Source of the DNA: a virus
Length of the DNA stretch: 22,461 nucleotides
IMG/VR virus record: IMGVR_UViG_3300042882_000571
Location: 1 to 22,461 of that record
Strand: one strand, 5' to 3'
In this document: positions 1 to 6,592 of the stretch, piece by piece
Numbering within the stretch: position 1 is the first letter of the stretch
How the letters are laid out: each line of letters begins with the position of its first letter
The notes under the pieces: generated by a model
What the model was told of the DNA's origin: nothing
The model's database searches: none
The model's input: the letters and a program-made list of their open reading frames with translations, nothing else
Made by a program: the position numbers and the translations under genes

Positions 1-222
1 TAATTTACCTGCTTTGATTAATCTTGTTTTATCTTCTGCATCAAAATAGCCTTGCTTCCAAGAATCATGTATATTTTCAAATTCCATTTGCTGTGCTTTA
101 GATTTTAGGTCTATAAATTGACTTGCAAAGTCATTGCTTGATATTTCTCTTTTGAGATATTTTATTAATAAAGCATGTGCCTGGTCATACAACCAATAAG
201 TTCCATAAGTGTGTTTACTCAT
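1..222 (-). CDS. Hypothetical protein, 3' end cut by window edge
   Basis: A leftward frame opens at an ATG at 222 and stays open for 74 codons to base 1, so the C-terminus lies outside the window. The visible part starts MSKHTYGTYW and is rich in charged and aromatic residues, with helical stretches such as LLIKYLKREI and FIDLKSKAQQ. Its start overlaps the last 8 bases of the upstream HTH-like gene, the tight packing typical of co-translated phage genes, and it should share the leftward transcript from about 1090. I do not recognise the family. It contains no cysteine, membrane segment or signal peptide in the visible portion. The gene call is supported by the open frame to the edge and the overlap with its neighbour. 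Confidence 0.65.
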   Translation of the reverse strand, partial: MSKHTYGTYWLYDQAHALLIKYLKREISSNDFASQFIDLKSKAQQMEFENIHDSWKQGYFDAEDKTRLIKAGKL

Positions 223-451
223 CGCCTTCGTGTTTTATAGTTATTGAATTAATGACTTCGCACAGGGGCAACTCAAGCACTTGGCTGAGATTCATCAGCT
301 GTCGTAACTTGATGCTGCCCGGGTCAACACACCAGTTGTGCAGTGTCTTTTTGACTATGGGTGTGTTGCTTCGTTGCATCGCACGAAGTAGGGCAGCCTT
401 ACTGCCCACCGTGCGTGCAATCAATCCGTTTAATTGATTGGTATTTCTCAT
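215..451 (-). CDS. Small HTH-like putative DNA-binding protein
   Basis: This 78-residue protein has a predicted all-helical core at about residues 15-68, beginning VGSKAALLRAMQ and followed by VKKTLHNWC and LRQLMNLSQVLELP. The spacing resembles a Cro/CI (XRE-like) helix-turn-helix fold in which KKTLHNW would be the recognition helix. The ATG overlaps the end of the upstream 112-residue gene by four bases, and the stop overlaps the next gene by eight. The opposite-strand frame at 177-437 is a shadow. Its position in a short leftward operon opposite the virion genes fits a regulator, but the target is unknown. Family assignment is by pattern only. It is short for a full CI-type repressor and has no dimerisation or cleavage domain. 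Confidence 0.6.
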   Translation of the reverse strand: MRNTNQLNGLIARTVGSKAALLRAMQRSNTPIVKKTLHNWCVDPGSIKLRQLMNLSQVLELPLCEVINSITIKHEGDE

Positions 452-786
452 GCCTTTGGTTTTAGTTCAGGATTAACGATGTAGAACAATTCACGATGGG
501 CAGCACTGAACTGGTGATGAAACACAGCAGGGTCAATGATAGCGAATTCTTCGTAATGATTCATGTCATAGGCGATGCTTTCGGCTACTTCATCCAAGTC
601 ATCATAACTGCGCACATCGAATGACATGCCGCCATTACGCAATGCCCATACGGTGATTAGCTTGAATTCAGCAGTCATGCAGCAATAGCTTTTTGATAGC
701 TTGCCTGTGGTGAAATAAAAGGGAAGTGTTATTTCGGTGGTGTCAATCGTAGTTAACACGCGATGCTTGATAGATACAGTTGTCAT
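448..786 (-). CDS. Hypothetical phage protein
   Basis: This 112-residue protein of unknown function is second in the leftward operon. The N-terminal half is beta-rich (residues about 10-55, ITLPFYFTTGKLSKSYCC then KLITVWAL). The C-terminal half is acidic and probably helical (YDDLDEVAESIAYDMNHYEEF). No membrane segment, signal peptide or metal-binding motif is visible; the two adjacent cysteines (YCC) are not part of a recognisable motif. Its stop overlaps the start of the HTH-like gene by four bases (ATGA arrangement), while 12 bases separate it from the gene upstream. Small proteins of this size and position are common among early genes of Bacteroidota phages, but I cannot assign a role. 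Confidence 0.6.
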   Translation of the reverse strand: MTTVSIKHRVLTTIDTTEITLPFYFTTGKLSKSYCCMTAEFKLITVWALRNGGMSFDVRSYDDLDEVAESIAYDMNHYEEFAIIDPAVFHHQFSAAHRELFYIVNPELKPKA

Positions 787-798
787 TGTTGTAAATTA

Positions 799-1050
799 TT
801 ATTGATTAAAAAAATGTGTAGTGATAGCGTCATTAACTGCGCTTTCGATTTCATCCTGCAACTTAGTGAATGTGCTTGCGTTGATGCAGTCAGTTAGATT
901 AAGGTCACCGCAGTGCAGCTCATACTTGTGCTTGAAATCAAACTCAGCAGGATTGTTGTAGTCTGCATGGCGGTGATAGGGTACATACTCAACGCGAATG
1001 GTGAGCGTGATTGGGATGATACTTGCTTCGTGTTCAAAAGTGAAATACAT
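799..1050 (-). CDS. Hypothetical protein, first gene of leftward operon
   Basis: This 83-residue protein is of unknown function. The first half is beta-rich (MYFTFEHEASIIPITLTIRVEY), the middle is polar (HADYNNPAEFDFKHKYEL), and the C-terminus is probably a helix (LQDEIESAVNDAI). It resembles small Bacteroidota phage proteins with a central 'fe.ye.....g.d.td' pattern, but no function is established for them here. It is the promoter-proximal gene: the putative leftward promoter at 1093-1122 would start RNA near 1086, leaving a leader of about 35 bases before this ATG. Codon use looks like the neighbouring genes. There is no signal peptide or transmembrane segment. Confidence 0.6.
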   Translation of the reverse strand: MYFTFEHEASIIPITLTIRVEYVPYHRHADYNNPAEFDFKHKYELHCGDLNLTDCINASTFTKLQDEIESAVNDAITTHFFNQ

Positions 1051-1056
1051 GTGCTA

Positions 1057-1085
1057 TTGATTTAAATGGTTATTGATTACCTTTG
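1057..1085 (+). promoter_or_regulatory. Putative rightward promoter facing the leftward one
   Basis: TTG at 1057-1059, an 18-base spacer and TACCTTTG at 1078-1085 match the Bacteroidota -33/-7 pattern. RNA would start near 1092 and run right into the sigma-like and tail genes. Its -7 box lies eight bases from the -7 box of the leftward promoter, pointing at it, and the two boxes form an inverted repeat (TTTGT, five bases, ACAAA at 1082-1096). RNA polymerase could hardly occupy both at once. Confidence 0.45.
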
Positions 1086-1092
1086 TTGGGTA

Positions 1093-1122
1093 CAAATCTA
1101 CACTAAAGTTTCAATGGTGCAA
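1093..1122 (-). promoter_or_regulatory. Putative leftward Bacteroidota-type promoter
   Basis: Read leftward, TTG at 1122-1120 is followed by 19 bases and then TAGATTTG at 1100-1093, an exact match to the TAnnTTTG -7 box with the usual spacing to the -33 TTG of Bacteroidota promoters. Transcription would begin near 1086 and cover the genes at 1050-1. It is the best promoter match found by eye in the window. Confidence 0.6.
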
Positions 1123-1248
1123 CTTTTTACCCGTGAATTTTTAAAGTTTTAACAAATCGACTGCGTAAGCTATAACATAAAAAAGCATTACAACGCATGG
1201 CTTGACAAGGCTACAAGGCTCGCTCACGATAAATGTAAAGGAAGTGAT

Positions 1249-1701
1249 TTGCTACATGAGGTATTAGCCAGGCTCATGGATAGACCAGAGCAGGATGTGC
1301 AAGACATCGTGTGCAGGGGCAAGGTAGAGCAATATGTAAACCGTGCATTGTGGTTAAGTTGGCACAGCAACCGCAGCGACTACGCGATAAAGTACCGCAA
1401 GTATTACGAGCTGCACACGGAGAAGGGCGCAGAAGACACAAAGCAGGATGAAACATGGATAGGCGCATTTATCGATGGTGAGTATTTGTACAGTGCAATA
1501 GGGCGCATGCATGAATTCGATGCAATCCTGCTGCGACTTTACAGCAAACCTGATTTTAATTACAAAGAACTGAGCGCGACTACAGGCATACCATACCCAT
1601 ACCTGCGCACAGCCATACACCGTGCATTAAAAAAGATTAGAACCTATGTTGAACTTCAACGTGCCGCTGCACATTCAAAGAGAGAGGCTGGCGATTTGTA
1701 A
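1249..1701 (+). CDS. Sigma-70-like HTH protein (start uncertain)
   Basis: This is a 150-residue product if the TTG at 1249 is used, which has a good ribosome site (AAAGGAAG at 1237-1244). The N-terminus (LLHEVLARLMDRPEQDV) resembles sigma region 2. The C-terminal part, about residues 100-137 (LLRLYSKPDFNYKELSATTG then AIHRALKKIR), looks like the region 4 helix-turn-helix. The same frame stays open upstream to 1153 and encodes plausible sigma-like sequence (HYNAWLDKATRLAH), so translation may really begin earlier at a non-canonical codon such as ATA 1177. In Bacteroidota phages such proteins often sit before the packaging genes. It could be a late-gene sigma-like activator or a DNA-binding packaging protein. 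Its last 56 bases also encode the start of the next gene. Confidence 0.6.
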   Translation: MLHEVLARLMDRPEQDVQDIVCRGKVEQYVNRALWLSWHSNRSDYAIKYRKYYELHTEKGAEDTKQDETWIGAFIDGEYLYSAIGRMHEFDAILLRLYSKPDFNYKELSATTGIPYPYLRTAIHRALKKIRTYVELQRAAAHSKREAGDL

Positions 1702-2095
1702 AAAGTGCAAGTTCTTCAAGCCACTTACGCAGTCATGCGGCACACTTATCGTGGGCAATACTGTAGATCCTGAAGAGAATAGCGTAACGTACTACAAGGA
1801 GAAGATAAAGCTGTGCGGTTGCATCATGCCAATAAAGACCATGTTCAGGTTTGCATCATGCCCGGCACATAAATGGTTTGCACTTGACTGGAAGCAGGAA
1901 GAGATTGCGGAGTTAAACGAGTTTATTCACCGCATCCATAAGGCGAATAAGATTGAACCGCAGGATTTGCAGCAGTTGTACAAGTGGGCGAGTAAAATGA
2001 CAGGTGTGCATCAACAACCATCGGGGTGTGCATCGTGCATACGCGACCTTATTAACGAATTCCGCAGGCAGCTGAACAAAATAGATAGCAAATAA
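1646..2095 (+). CDS. Cysteine-rich, probably zinc-binding phage protein
   Basis: This 149-residue protein has a compact cysteine cluster near the N-terminus: C18-x2-C21, C31, C57-x-C59 and C72 followed by H75 (motifs ICKKC, SCGT, LCGC, SCPAHKW). The spacing fits a zinc ribbon or two small zinc sites. After residue 80 the sequence turns charged and helical (EEIAELNEFIHRIHK), with a further pair C127/C130 (GCASC). Proteins with the ERLAIC..C...CG...LCGC..CP..KW layout recur in Bacteroidota phages near packaging or tail genes, without a known role. It starts inside the preceding gene, overlapping by 56 bases, which suggests translational coupling. A nucleic-acid-binding function is inference only. 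Confidence 0.65.
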   Translation: MLNFNVPLHIQRERLAICKKCKFFKPLTQSCGTLIVGNTVDPEENSVTYYKEKIKLCGCIMPIKTMFRFASCPAHKWFALDWKQEEIAELNEFIHRIHKANKIEPQDLQQLYKWASKMTGVHQQPSGCASCIRDLINEFRRQLNKIDSK

Positions 2096-2114
2096 CAATA
2101 TCTTATCGAACGAT

Positions 2115-2399
2115 ATGGAAAAGACACGAAACGACAAAGGTCACCTGCTTCCTGGGCATGGTGGTCTAAAACCGAAAGGAGCGGTTAGTGAAAAGACAAA
2201 GATGTGGAACGAATTAGGCGAGTGGTTCACCCAACAGGGTGCAGCCAAGTGCATGCGCATAATGAATGACATGGAAGATGAAGAATACATCAAACACTAC
2301 ACTGCGCTGCTGGAATACTTCAAACCAAAACAGGCACGCATCACGCACAGCGGAGATGAAAAAGCACCGGTAATTATTCAGGTGCATTCAGACCTGTAA
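2115..2399 (+). CDS. Possible terminase small subunit-like protein
   Basis: This 94-residue protein begins with a basic, glycine-rich segment (KGHLLPGHGGLKPKGAVS) resembling the 'PGqsGnpkGrp' N-termini of small DNA-binding phage proteins. It continues with helices (MWNELGEWFTQQGAAKCMRIM, YIKHYTALLEYFKPKQAR) and ends in a short strand (APVIIQVHSDL). The combination of helical core, 'ALLEYFKPKQAR' and a terminal beta strand is like terminase small subunits of Bacteroidota phages, which recognise DNA and hand it to the large subunit. No large terminase follows, which weakens the call. It sits 19 bases after the cysteine-rich gene and 34 before the tail chaperone. An alternative is a small unrelated DNA-binding protein. 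Confidence 0.45.
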   Translation: MEKTRNDKGHLLPGHGGLKPKGAVSEKTKMWNELGEWFTQQGAAKCMRIMNDMEDEEYIKHYTALLEYFKPKQARITHSGDEKAPVIIQVHSDL

Positions 2400-2433
2400 C
2401 AAAAAGGAATCAAAAACTACAATAACACACAAC

Positions 2434-3033
2434 ATGAAGTTAAAGCTAAACATAGCAGCCAATGCCAAAGGTGTATCACTTGCTAAGTACATCGACTACC
2501 AGAATGCGGTCGATAAGGTGGAGCAGGTGCATATCATCACGGGCAAGAGCAGCGAAAGCATACGACTACTACAGGCGAGCATCATTGATGAAATCATCAT
2601 GCAGTTCGAAGCAGCCATTAAGTTAGGCAGTAACGACTTTGAACGGAAGGTGCGAGCCAACGCGATTGAGTTAGGGTTCATTCCTAACCTGCAAGAGATG
2701 ACCTTTGGTGAATATGTGGATTTGGATAGCGCATGCACCAACCTGTACCAAAATGGTAAGGTGAATGGTGAGGCTGCGCTGAAGATGATGTGCATACTAT
2801 ACCGCCCTATCAAAGCAAAGTTCGGCAACTACTACGACATTGAGCCATACAAGACTGAAGCAAAGCGCAAGTATGCGGATGCGGTGAAGGAGTTAACGCT
2901 TGACCATGTACTGAATGTGCTGCTTTTTTTTTCGACTTTAGAAATCGAGCTGTACAACAGTTCCCTAGAATATTTGGCAAAGGAGATAACGGAGATAGTG
3001 GCGGAGATGACAGCGGAACACCAGACGGCTTAG
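2434..3033 (+). CDS. Tail assembly chaperone-like protein (unshifted product)
   Basis: This 199-residue protein has a core (about residues 82-167) reading FIPNLQEMTFGEYVDLDSAC, then MMCILYRPIK, Y.IEPYKTE and LNVLLFFSTLEIELY. That pattern is seen in proteins encoded just upstream of tail genes in Bacteroidota siphophages. I read it as the counterpart of lambda gpG, which binds the tape measure during tail assembly. Codons 164-166 lie in a run of nine T (2924-2932). A -1 slip there continues into a conserved-looking downstream frame ending at 3197 (separate entry). The residue 1-80 region is helical (SSESIRLLQASIIDEIIMQF). The stop at 3031-3033 gives the short form. The functional call comes from pattern plus position; no partner can be seen directly. 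Confidence 0.6.
   Translation: MKLKLNIAANAKGVSLAKYIDYQNAVDKVEQVHIITGKSSESIRLLQASIIDEIIMQFEAAIKLGSNDFERKVRANAIELGFIPNLQEMTFGEYVDLDSACTNLYQNGKVNGEAALKMMCILYRPIKAKFGNYYDIEPYKTEAKRKYADAVKELTLDHVLNVLLFFSTLEIELYNSSLEYLAKEITEIVAEMTAEHQTA
2924..2932 (+). promoter_or_regulatory. Putative -1 frameshift slippery site (T9)
   Basis: Nine consecutive T lie in the chaperone gene. In its reading frame the codons are CTT TTT TTT TCG, so bases 2925-2931 form T TTT TTT, a canonical X XXY YYZ slippery heptamer. The -1 frame is open from 2904 to 3197 and encodes the expected second tail-chaperone domain. RNA polymerase slippage on the T run, or an assembly error of one base, are alternatives. Confidence 0.6.
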
Positions 3034-3197
3034 AGGTGTATGGATGGTTTCACATCATTGAGAGCCTTGCCGACAGGGACATAACGAAGTTTGATGCGGT
3101 AACAGAGCGCAACGCATTTGAAGTATTTACGCACTTGACATACTTAGCCGATTATGTGTATGTGCAGAAAGTAGAAATGAGAAAAAGACAACACTGA
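2931..3197 (+). CDS. -1 frame extension of tail chaperone (gpGT-like)
   Basis: After a -1 slip at the T9 run the ribosome would read 88 more codons, giving a fusion of about 254 residues. The extension starts with a polar, glycine/aspartate-rich linker (KGDNGDSGGDDSG). It then carries YGWFHIIESLADRDITKFDA, an aromatic/helical motif like those found in the small gene after the chaperone in Bacteroidota siphophages. This is the layout of lambda gpG/gpGT, where a minor shifted product recruits the tail tube protein. No ATG opens this frame; the only ordinary initiator is a GTG at 3036, three bases after the upstream stop, which would give a separate 53-residue protein by coupling. The stop overlaps the next ATG (TGATG). 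Confidence 0.6.
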   Translation, partial: FDFRNRAVQQFPRIFGKGDNGDSGGDDSGTPDGLEVYGWFHIIESLADRDITKFDAVTERNAFEVFTHLTYLADYVYVQKVEMRKRQH

Positions 3198-5800
3198 TGA
3201 AAAGTTACAACTATAGCTACAACGTACTTATCAATCGACTTGAGGCATTTGCTGCAGGTCACTTTTTGATACGCAGGTTCACGCACGGACAAATCGATAT
3301 GAGCGACCAACTTCAGGACGATCAATATCCGTTCATGCACGTTACGCCCGATACGATTGAGCCAGTGCCAGGTGCAATGAACTTTGGTTTTCACATCATG
3401 TTTGCGGACATCCCACGCGACAAGGAGTATAAGGCAGAGTACCAACGCGAGGTAATTAGTGATTGCATACGATTAGGGCAGGACTTGATTGCTGAAGTAA
3501 AGAATGGACTTGAGTTGTTTGGCTTCGATGTGCAGCTACTTGAAACGCCCACGTTCGAACCATTCATGGAAGAACAGAAGAACACGGTCACGGGTGTTGC
3601 ATTTACGTTAAAGCTTTCCGTTCCGTGGGACTGGAGTGCATGCGACATTCCTGCGATATGGGCAGTAGGTGGTGCAAGTGGTTCAGGTGGTGAAGGCACA
3701 GGCTACGGCATAACGCTTCGCACCAATGGTGTTGACAACGTAGTGCAAACGCTGCTTGATTTGGTTGAAGGCACGAACATAACCATAACTGATTTAGGCA
3801 ATGGACAAGTAAGAATCGATTCAACAGGTGGCGGTGGTGGCAGTGGTGAGTTTGTAAGCACTGAATACAATGCTAACCACACAACTGCAACAGGAAACCA
3901 ATATGTAGTAGGTGACAGGGTATGGTACAACGGCAACGTGTATCGATGCATTGCAAACAATGACGCATTGCTTCCAACCAACACAACGTACTGGACACTT
4001 GTTGCGGTAGGTTATAGGTTGCGTCAATCGCCTGTAGATTGGAATGCAACGAGCGGTGACTATCAAATACTGAATAAGCCAACCATTCCTGCGGCACAGG
4101 TTAACTCCGATTGGAATAGTGTAAGTGGTGTGTCTGAAATCTTAAACAAACCAACTATACCTGCGGCACAAGTCAATAGTGATTGGAATGCGGTTAGTGG
4201 TGTTGCTGAAATCTTGAATAAACCAACCATACCAACTACACTTGACAGCTTAACGGATGTGAACACGCCTGCACCAACAAACGGGCAGGTACTAACTTAC
4301 AACACAAGCACAGGTCAATGGATAGCATCTACACCTTCGGGCGGTGGTGGTGGCACGGTAAATAGCGTTGCACTTTCAATGCCTGCGCCTGCGAATCCTG
4401 CATTCAGCGTGGCAGGTTCACCCGTTACCAATACAGGCACACTTGCGGTTTCAGCAAATGGCACTATAGATCAATATGTAGATGGCACAGGCGCACTTCG
4501 CACAATGCCTTCAACAGGTGGTGGTGGTGGGCAAATCTTCTACTTCAATGGTAATACTTCGCAAGGTACAATTGCAGGTAATCCATACTACCAATTAGGC
4601 ACAGCAGCAGGCACAGGAGCAGCGGCTAACTTTACTCGTGCAACGACAGGTGTTATTGCGCGATTCATTACAGATGTGGGCAGCCCTAACCATCTTTTGT
4701 TACCTTCAGGTGTATGGACAATCGATGTGTACTTAAGCGAAACAGGTGGCGGCTCAAACAACGCTGAGATATTAGCCAAGCTATACACATACAACGGCAC
4801 AAGTTTCACGCTCATTGGCACTTCGCCAGTTGAGCAAATCACCAACGGAAACGTGATAGACCTGTATACGTTTGGTATTTCAGTACCTAACACGGTCACA
4901 CTTGCAACCGACCGCATACACATTGAGTTCGATATTCAAAACACCAATGGCAAGACCGTTACACTGTACACTGAGGCGAGCCGAGTTGGTGAAGTGCATA
5001 CCACTTATGCAATTGGTATAAGTTCATTGAATGGCTTAACCGATAACACGCAGAACTTTGCGGTTGGCACAGCAGGTACTGACTTCAATATCAATAGCGC
5101 AGCAGGTACACACACGTTTAACCTACCAACTGCAAGTGCGGCAAATCGTGGCTTGCTTTCAACAACCGATTGGGCTGCGTTCAATGGCAAGCAAAACAAC
5201 ATCGGACTAACTACGGTAGGTAATGCACTCGCCACGCTTACCAATCCTAATGCAATAACCTTCCTTCGCGTAAATGCCGATAACTCGGTTACGCCACGCA
5301 CACCTGCGCAAGTTGTAACTGATTTGGGAATAAGTTCAAACATTATTCTAAACCGCAACTTTGCAGATACAGCCGCAATCACGGGAACGATTGCAAATAC
5401 TTTAATATTTAGCGTGTTGATTCCTGCAAATACATTTCAAACAAATGATTGGATTACAACAAGACTTAATGCAAAAACTACGGGAACAGGGGGAGCGGGT
5501 TTTTTAGTTTTTTTAAATACCTCTGCCGCAATTGGGGGGACACAAATTGGCGGTTGGACGGCTGCCTTAAATACGGCTTCGATGTTTGAGCGAAACTTTA
5601 TGATTACTGCAACGGGCGCATCAGGGTCAATTAAGTACGCTCCTTTTACCGGTGCTTCTCCCTATACGCCACAAAACGTATCGTGGACATCACTCACTTT
5701 TAACACGACCATTGACCAGTATTTGGTTTTTACGATTCAAAATAACAACGTAGCAGGGTCATCAACTACACATGGAAATCTGATAACTATAACACGATAA
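3197..5800 (+). CDS. Tail completion-like protein fused to a modular fibre
   Basis: This is an 867-residue virion protein. Residues 1-152 form a compact domain (start MKSYNYSYNVLINRLEAF, end KLSVPWDWSACDIP) that resembles a stand-alone tail protein encoded after the chaperones in other Bacteroidota phages. Glycine-rich linkers then separate fibre modules. One is an aromatic module at about 218-270 (GDRVWYNGNVYRCIANND) like chitin/carbohydrate-binding CBM5/12 folds. Next come three 24-residue repeats from residue 281 (DWNA.SG...ILNKPTIP) and a SLTDVNTPAPTNGQ segment. A beta-rich domain spans about 450-610, with a further C-terminal beta domain at about 725-867. It most likely joins the tail tip and reaches towards the host surface. 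Its start overlaps the frameshift product's stop. The C-terminal 140 residues have different codon and base use. Confidence 0.65.
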   Translation: MKSYNYSYNVLINRLEAFAAGHFLIRRFTHGQIDMSDQLQDDQYPFMHVTPDTIEPVPGAMNFGFHIMFADIPRDKEYKAEYQREVISDCIRLGQDLIAEVKNGLELFGFDVQLLETPTFEPFMEEQKNTVTGVAFTLKLSVPWDWSACDIPAIWAVGGASGSGGEGTGYGITLRTNGVDNVVQTLLDLVEGTNITITDLGNGQVRIDSTGGGGGSGEFVSTEYNANHTTATGNQYVVGDRVWYNGNVYRCIANNDALLPTNTTYWTLVAVGYRLRQSPVDWNATSGDYQILNKPTIPAAQVNSDWNSVSGVSEILNKPTIPAAQVNSDWNAVSGVAEILNKPTIPTTLDSLTDVNTPAPTNGQVLTYNTSTGQWIASTPSGGGGGTVNSVALSMPAPANPAFSVAGSPVTNTGTLAVSANGTIDQYVDGTGALRTMPSTGGGGGQIFYFNGNTSQGTIAGNPYYQLGTAAGTGAAANFTRATTGVIARFITDVGSPNHLLLPSGVWTIDVYLSETGGGSNNAEILAKLYTYNGTSFTLIGTSPVEQITNGNVIDLYTFGISVPNTVTLATDRIHIEFDIQNTNGKTVTLYTEASRVGEVHTTYAIGISSLNGLTDNTQNFAVGTAGTDFNINSAAGTHTFNLPTASAANRGLLSTTDWAAFNGKQNNIGLTTVGNALATLTNPNAITFLRVNADNSVTPRTPAQVVTDLGISSNIILNRNFADTAAITGTIANTLIFSVLIPANTFQTNDWITTRLNAKTTGTGGAGFLVFLNTSAAIGGTQIGGWTAALNTASMFERNFMITATGASGSIKYAPFTGASPYTPQNVSWTSLTFNTTIDQYLVFTIQNNNVAGSSTTHGNLITITR
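4037..4233 (+). repeat. Three in-frame 72-base repeats in the fibre gene
   Basis: Copies begin at 4037, 4109 and 4181 with a period of 72 bases (24 residues). Each encodes DWN(A/S)(T/V)SG, three to four variable residues and ILNKPTIP, with PAAQVNS linking copies. DWN..SG repeats of this kind occur in phage tail fibres. Synonymous differences between copies (ttaactccgat against gtcaatagtgat) show that they are not recent exact duplications. Confidence 0.85.
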
Positions 5801-5801
5801 A

Positions 5802-6062
5802 ATGAAAAATATCCAACCACTTGACATTTGGAGCGATGGTGATACAAAGACAGCCGTATGTATCCGACTTTACATCAGCTATGATGACCTTGCAACACGG
5901 GCTGCTTTTCAATACGCCTTGTGCGATGTTGATGGTGTAACCATTTACGAAGGGCAAATACTTATTGAAGGTCAAACCTATTTAGACTGGGGCAGTAGTG
6001 GTGATTCAAACAATGAAGCATACACCATTGCAGCAGCACAATTGAACATCACACTTGCGTAA
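5802..6062 (+). CDS. Small tail-module protein, unknown function
   Basis: This 86-residue protein is predicted to be beta-rich and soluble. Visible segments include TAVCIRLYISYDD, AAFQYALCDVDGVTIYEGQI and LIEGQTYLDWGSSGDSNNE, ending in AQLNITLA. Proteins of this type lie between fibre and connector genes in Bacteroidota phages, and a virion or tail-completion role is likely from position alone. It begins two bases after the fibre stop, and its final TAA overlaps the next ATG (TAATGG), so it belongs to one tightly packed operon. No signal peptide or membrane segment is present. I cannot name a family with confidence. Confidence 0.6.
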   Translation: MKNIQPLDIWSDGDTKTAVCIRLYISYDDLATRAAFQYALCDVDGVTIYEGQILIEGQTYLDWGSSGDSNNEAYTIAAAQLNITLA

Positions 6063-6592
6063 TGGCAGATGCTTTTGAAGACATACTAAACGAGTACGCA
6101 GTCGCAGTCATAGAACGTGCGCAATCGAACTTACGCATCAAACGAAGGGTGCGTGGTAAGGTTGTCAATCGCGTTGCTTCAGGCACGTTGTCAAAGTCGC
6201 TATACTACAATCTCAAGTTTAGATACAACAAGCCAACGCTTGACTTCACTGTGTCTAATGACAAAGCAGGTAAGTATGCGGATGTGATTGAATATGGGCG
6301 CAGACCTTACCCGGGGCAACCGAACAAACGCCCACCTGTTAAGGCCATTGAGGACTGGATAAAATTGAAGCCGTTGAAGCTGCGCAATAACCAGGGGCAA
6401 TTTATTAAGTCAACTGATGACACTATAAGAGCAGCAGCATTACGCATCGCAATCAACATTGGTGAGCGAGGCATTGAGGGAATTAACTACTACCAAGAAG
6501 CAATCAATGACACTTGGGATGAATACAAGGATAAGTTGATAGAAGGCTATGTAAAAGGAATTGAAACACGATTACTACTAAACAAAAGATAA
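6062..6592 (+). CDS. HK97 gp10-like head-tail connector/tail completion protein
   Basis: This 176-residue protein has the central motif KYADVIEYGRRPYPGQPNKRPPV at about residues 76-98. That matches the 'YA..vEyG......P.pfl..A' signature of HK97 gp10-type minor tail/completion proteins, which cap the tail end that joins the head. The N-terminus is helical (FEDILNEYAVAVIERAQSNL), then basic (RIKRRVRGKVV). The C-terminal helices (DDTIRAAALRIAINIGERG, DEYKDKLIEGYVKG) are also typical of the family. Length is in the usual range. It overlaps the preceding stop and the following ATG by one base each. The assignment is by motif; unlike in standard siphovirus maps it lies after the fibre gene instead of beside the portal. 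Confidence 0.6.
   Translation: MADAFEDILNEYAVAVIERAQSNLRIKRRVRGKVVNRVASGTLSKSLYYNLKFRYNKPTLDFTVSNDKAGKYADVIEYGRRPYPGQPNKRPPVKAIEDWIKLKPLKLRNNQGQFIKSTDDTIRAAALRIAINIGERGIEGINYYQEAINDTWDEYKDKLIEGYVKGIETRLLLNKR

Noticed and set aside
177-437. Rightward 86-codon frame opposite the HTH-like gene
   Set aside because: It is antisense to two tightly overlapping leftward genes, has no ribosome site or recognisable domain, and is best read as a shadow.
4037-4233. CRISPR array or non-coding tandem repeat
   Set aside because: The 72-base period is in frame, carries synonymous differences and encodes a fibre repeat.
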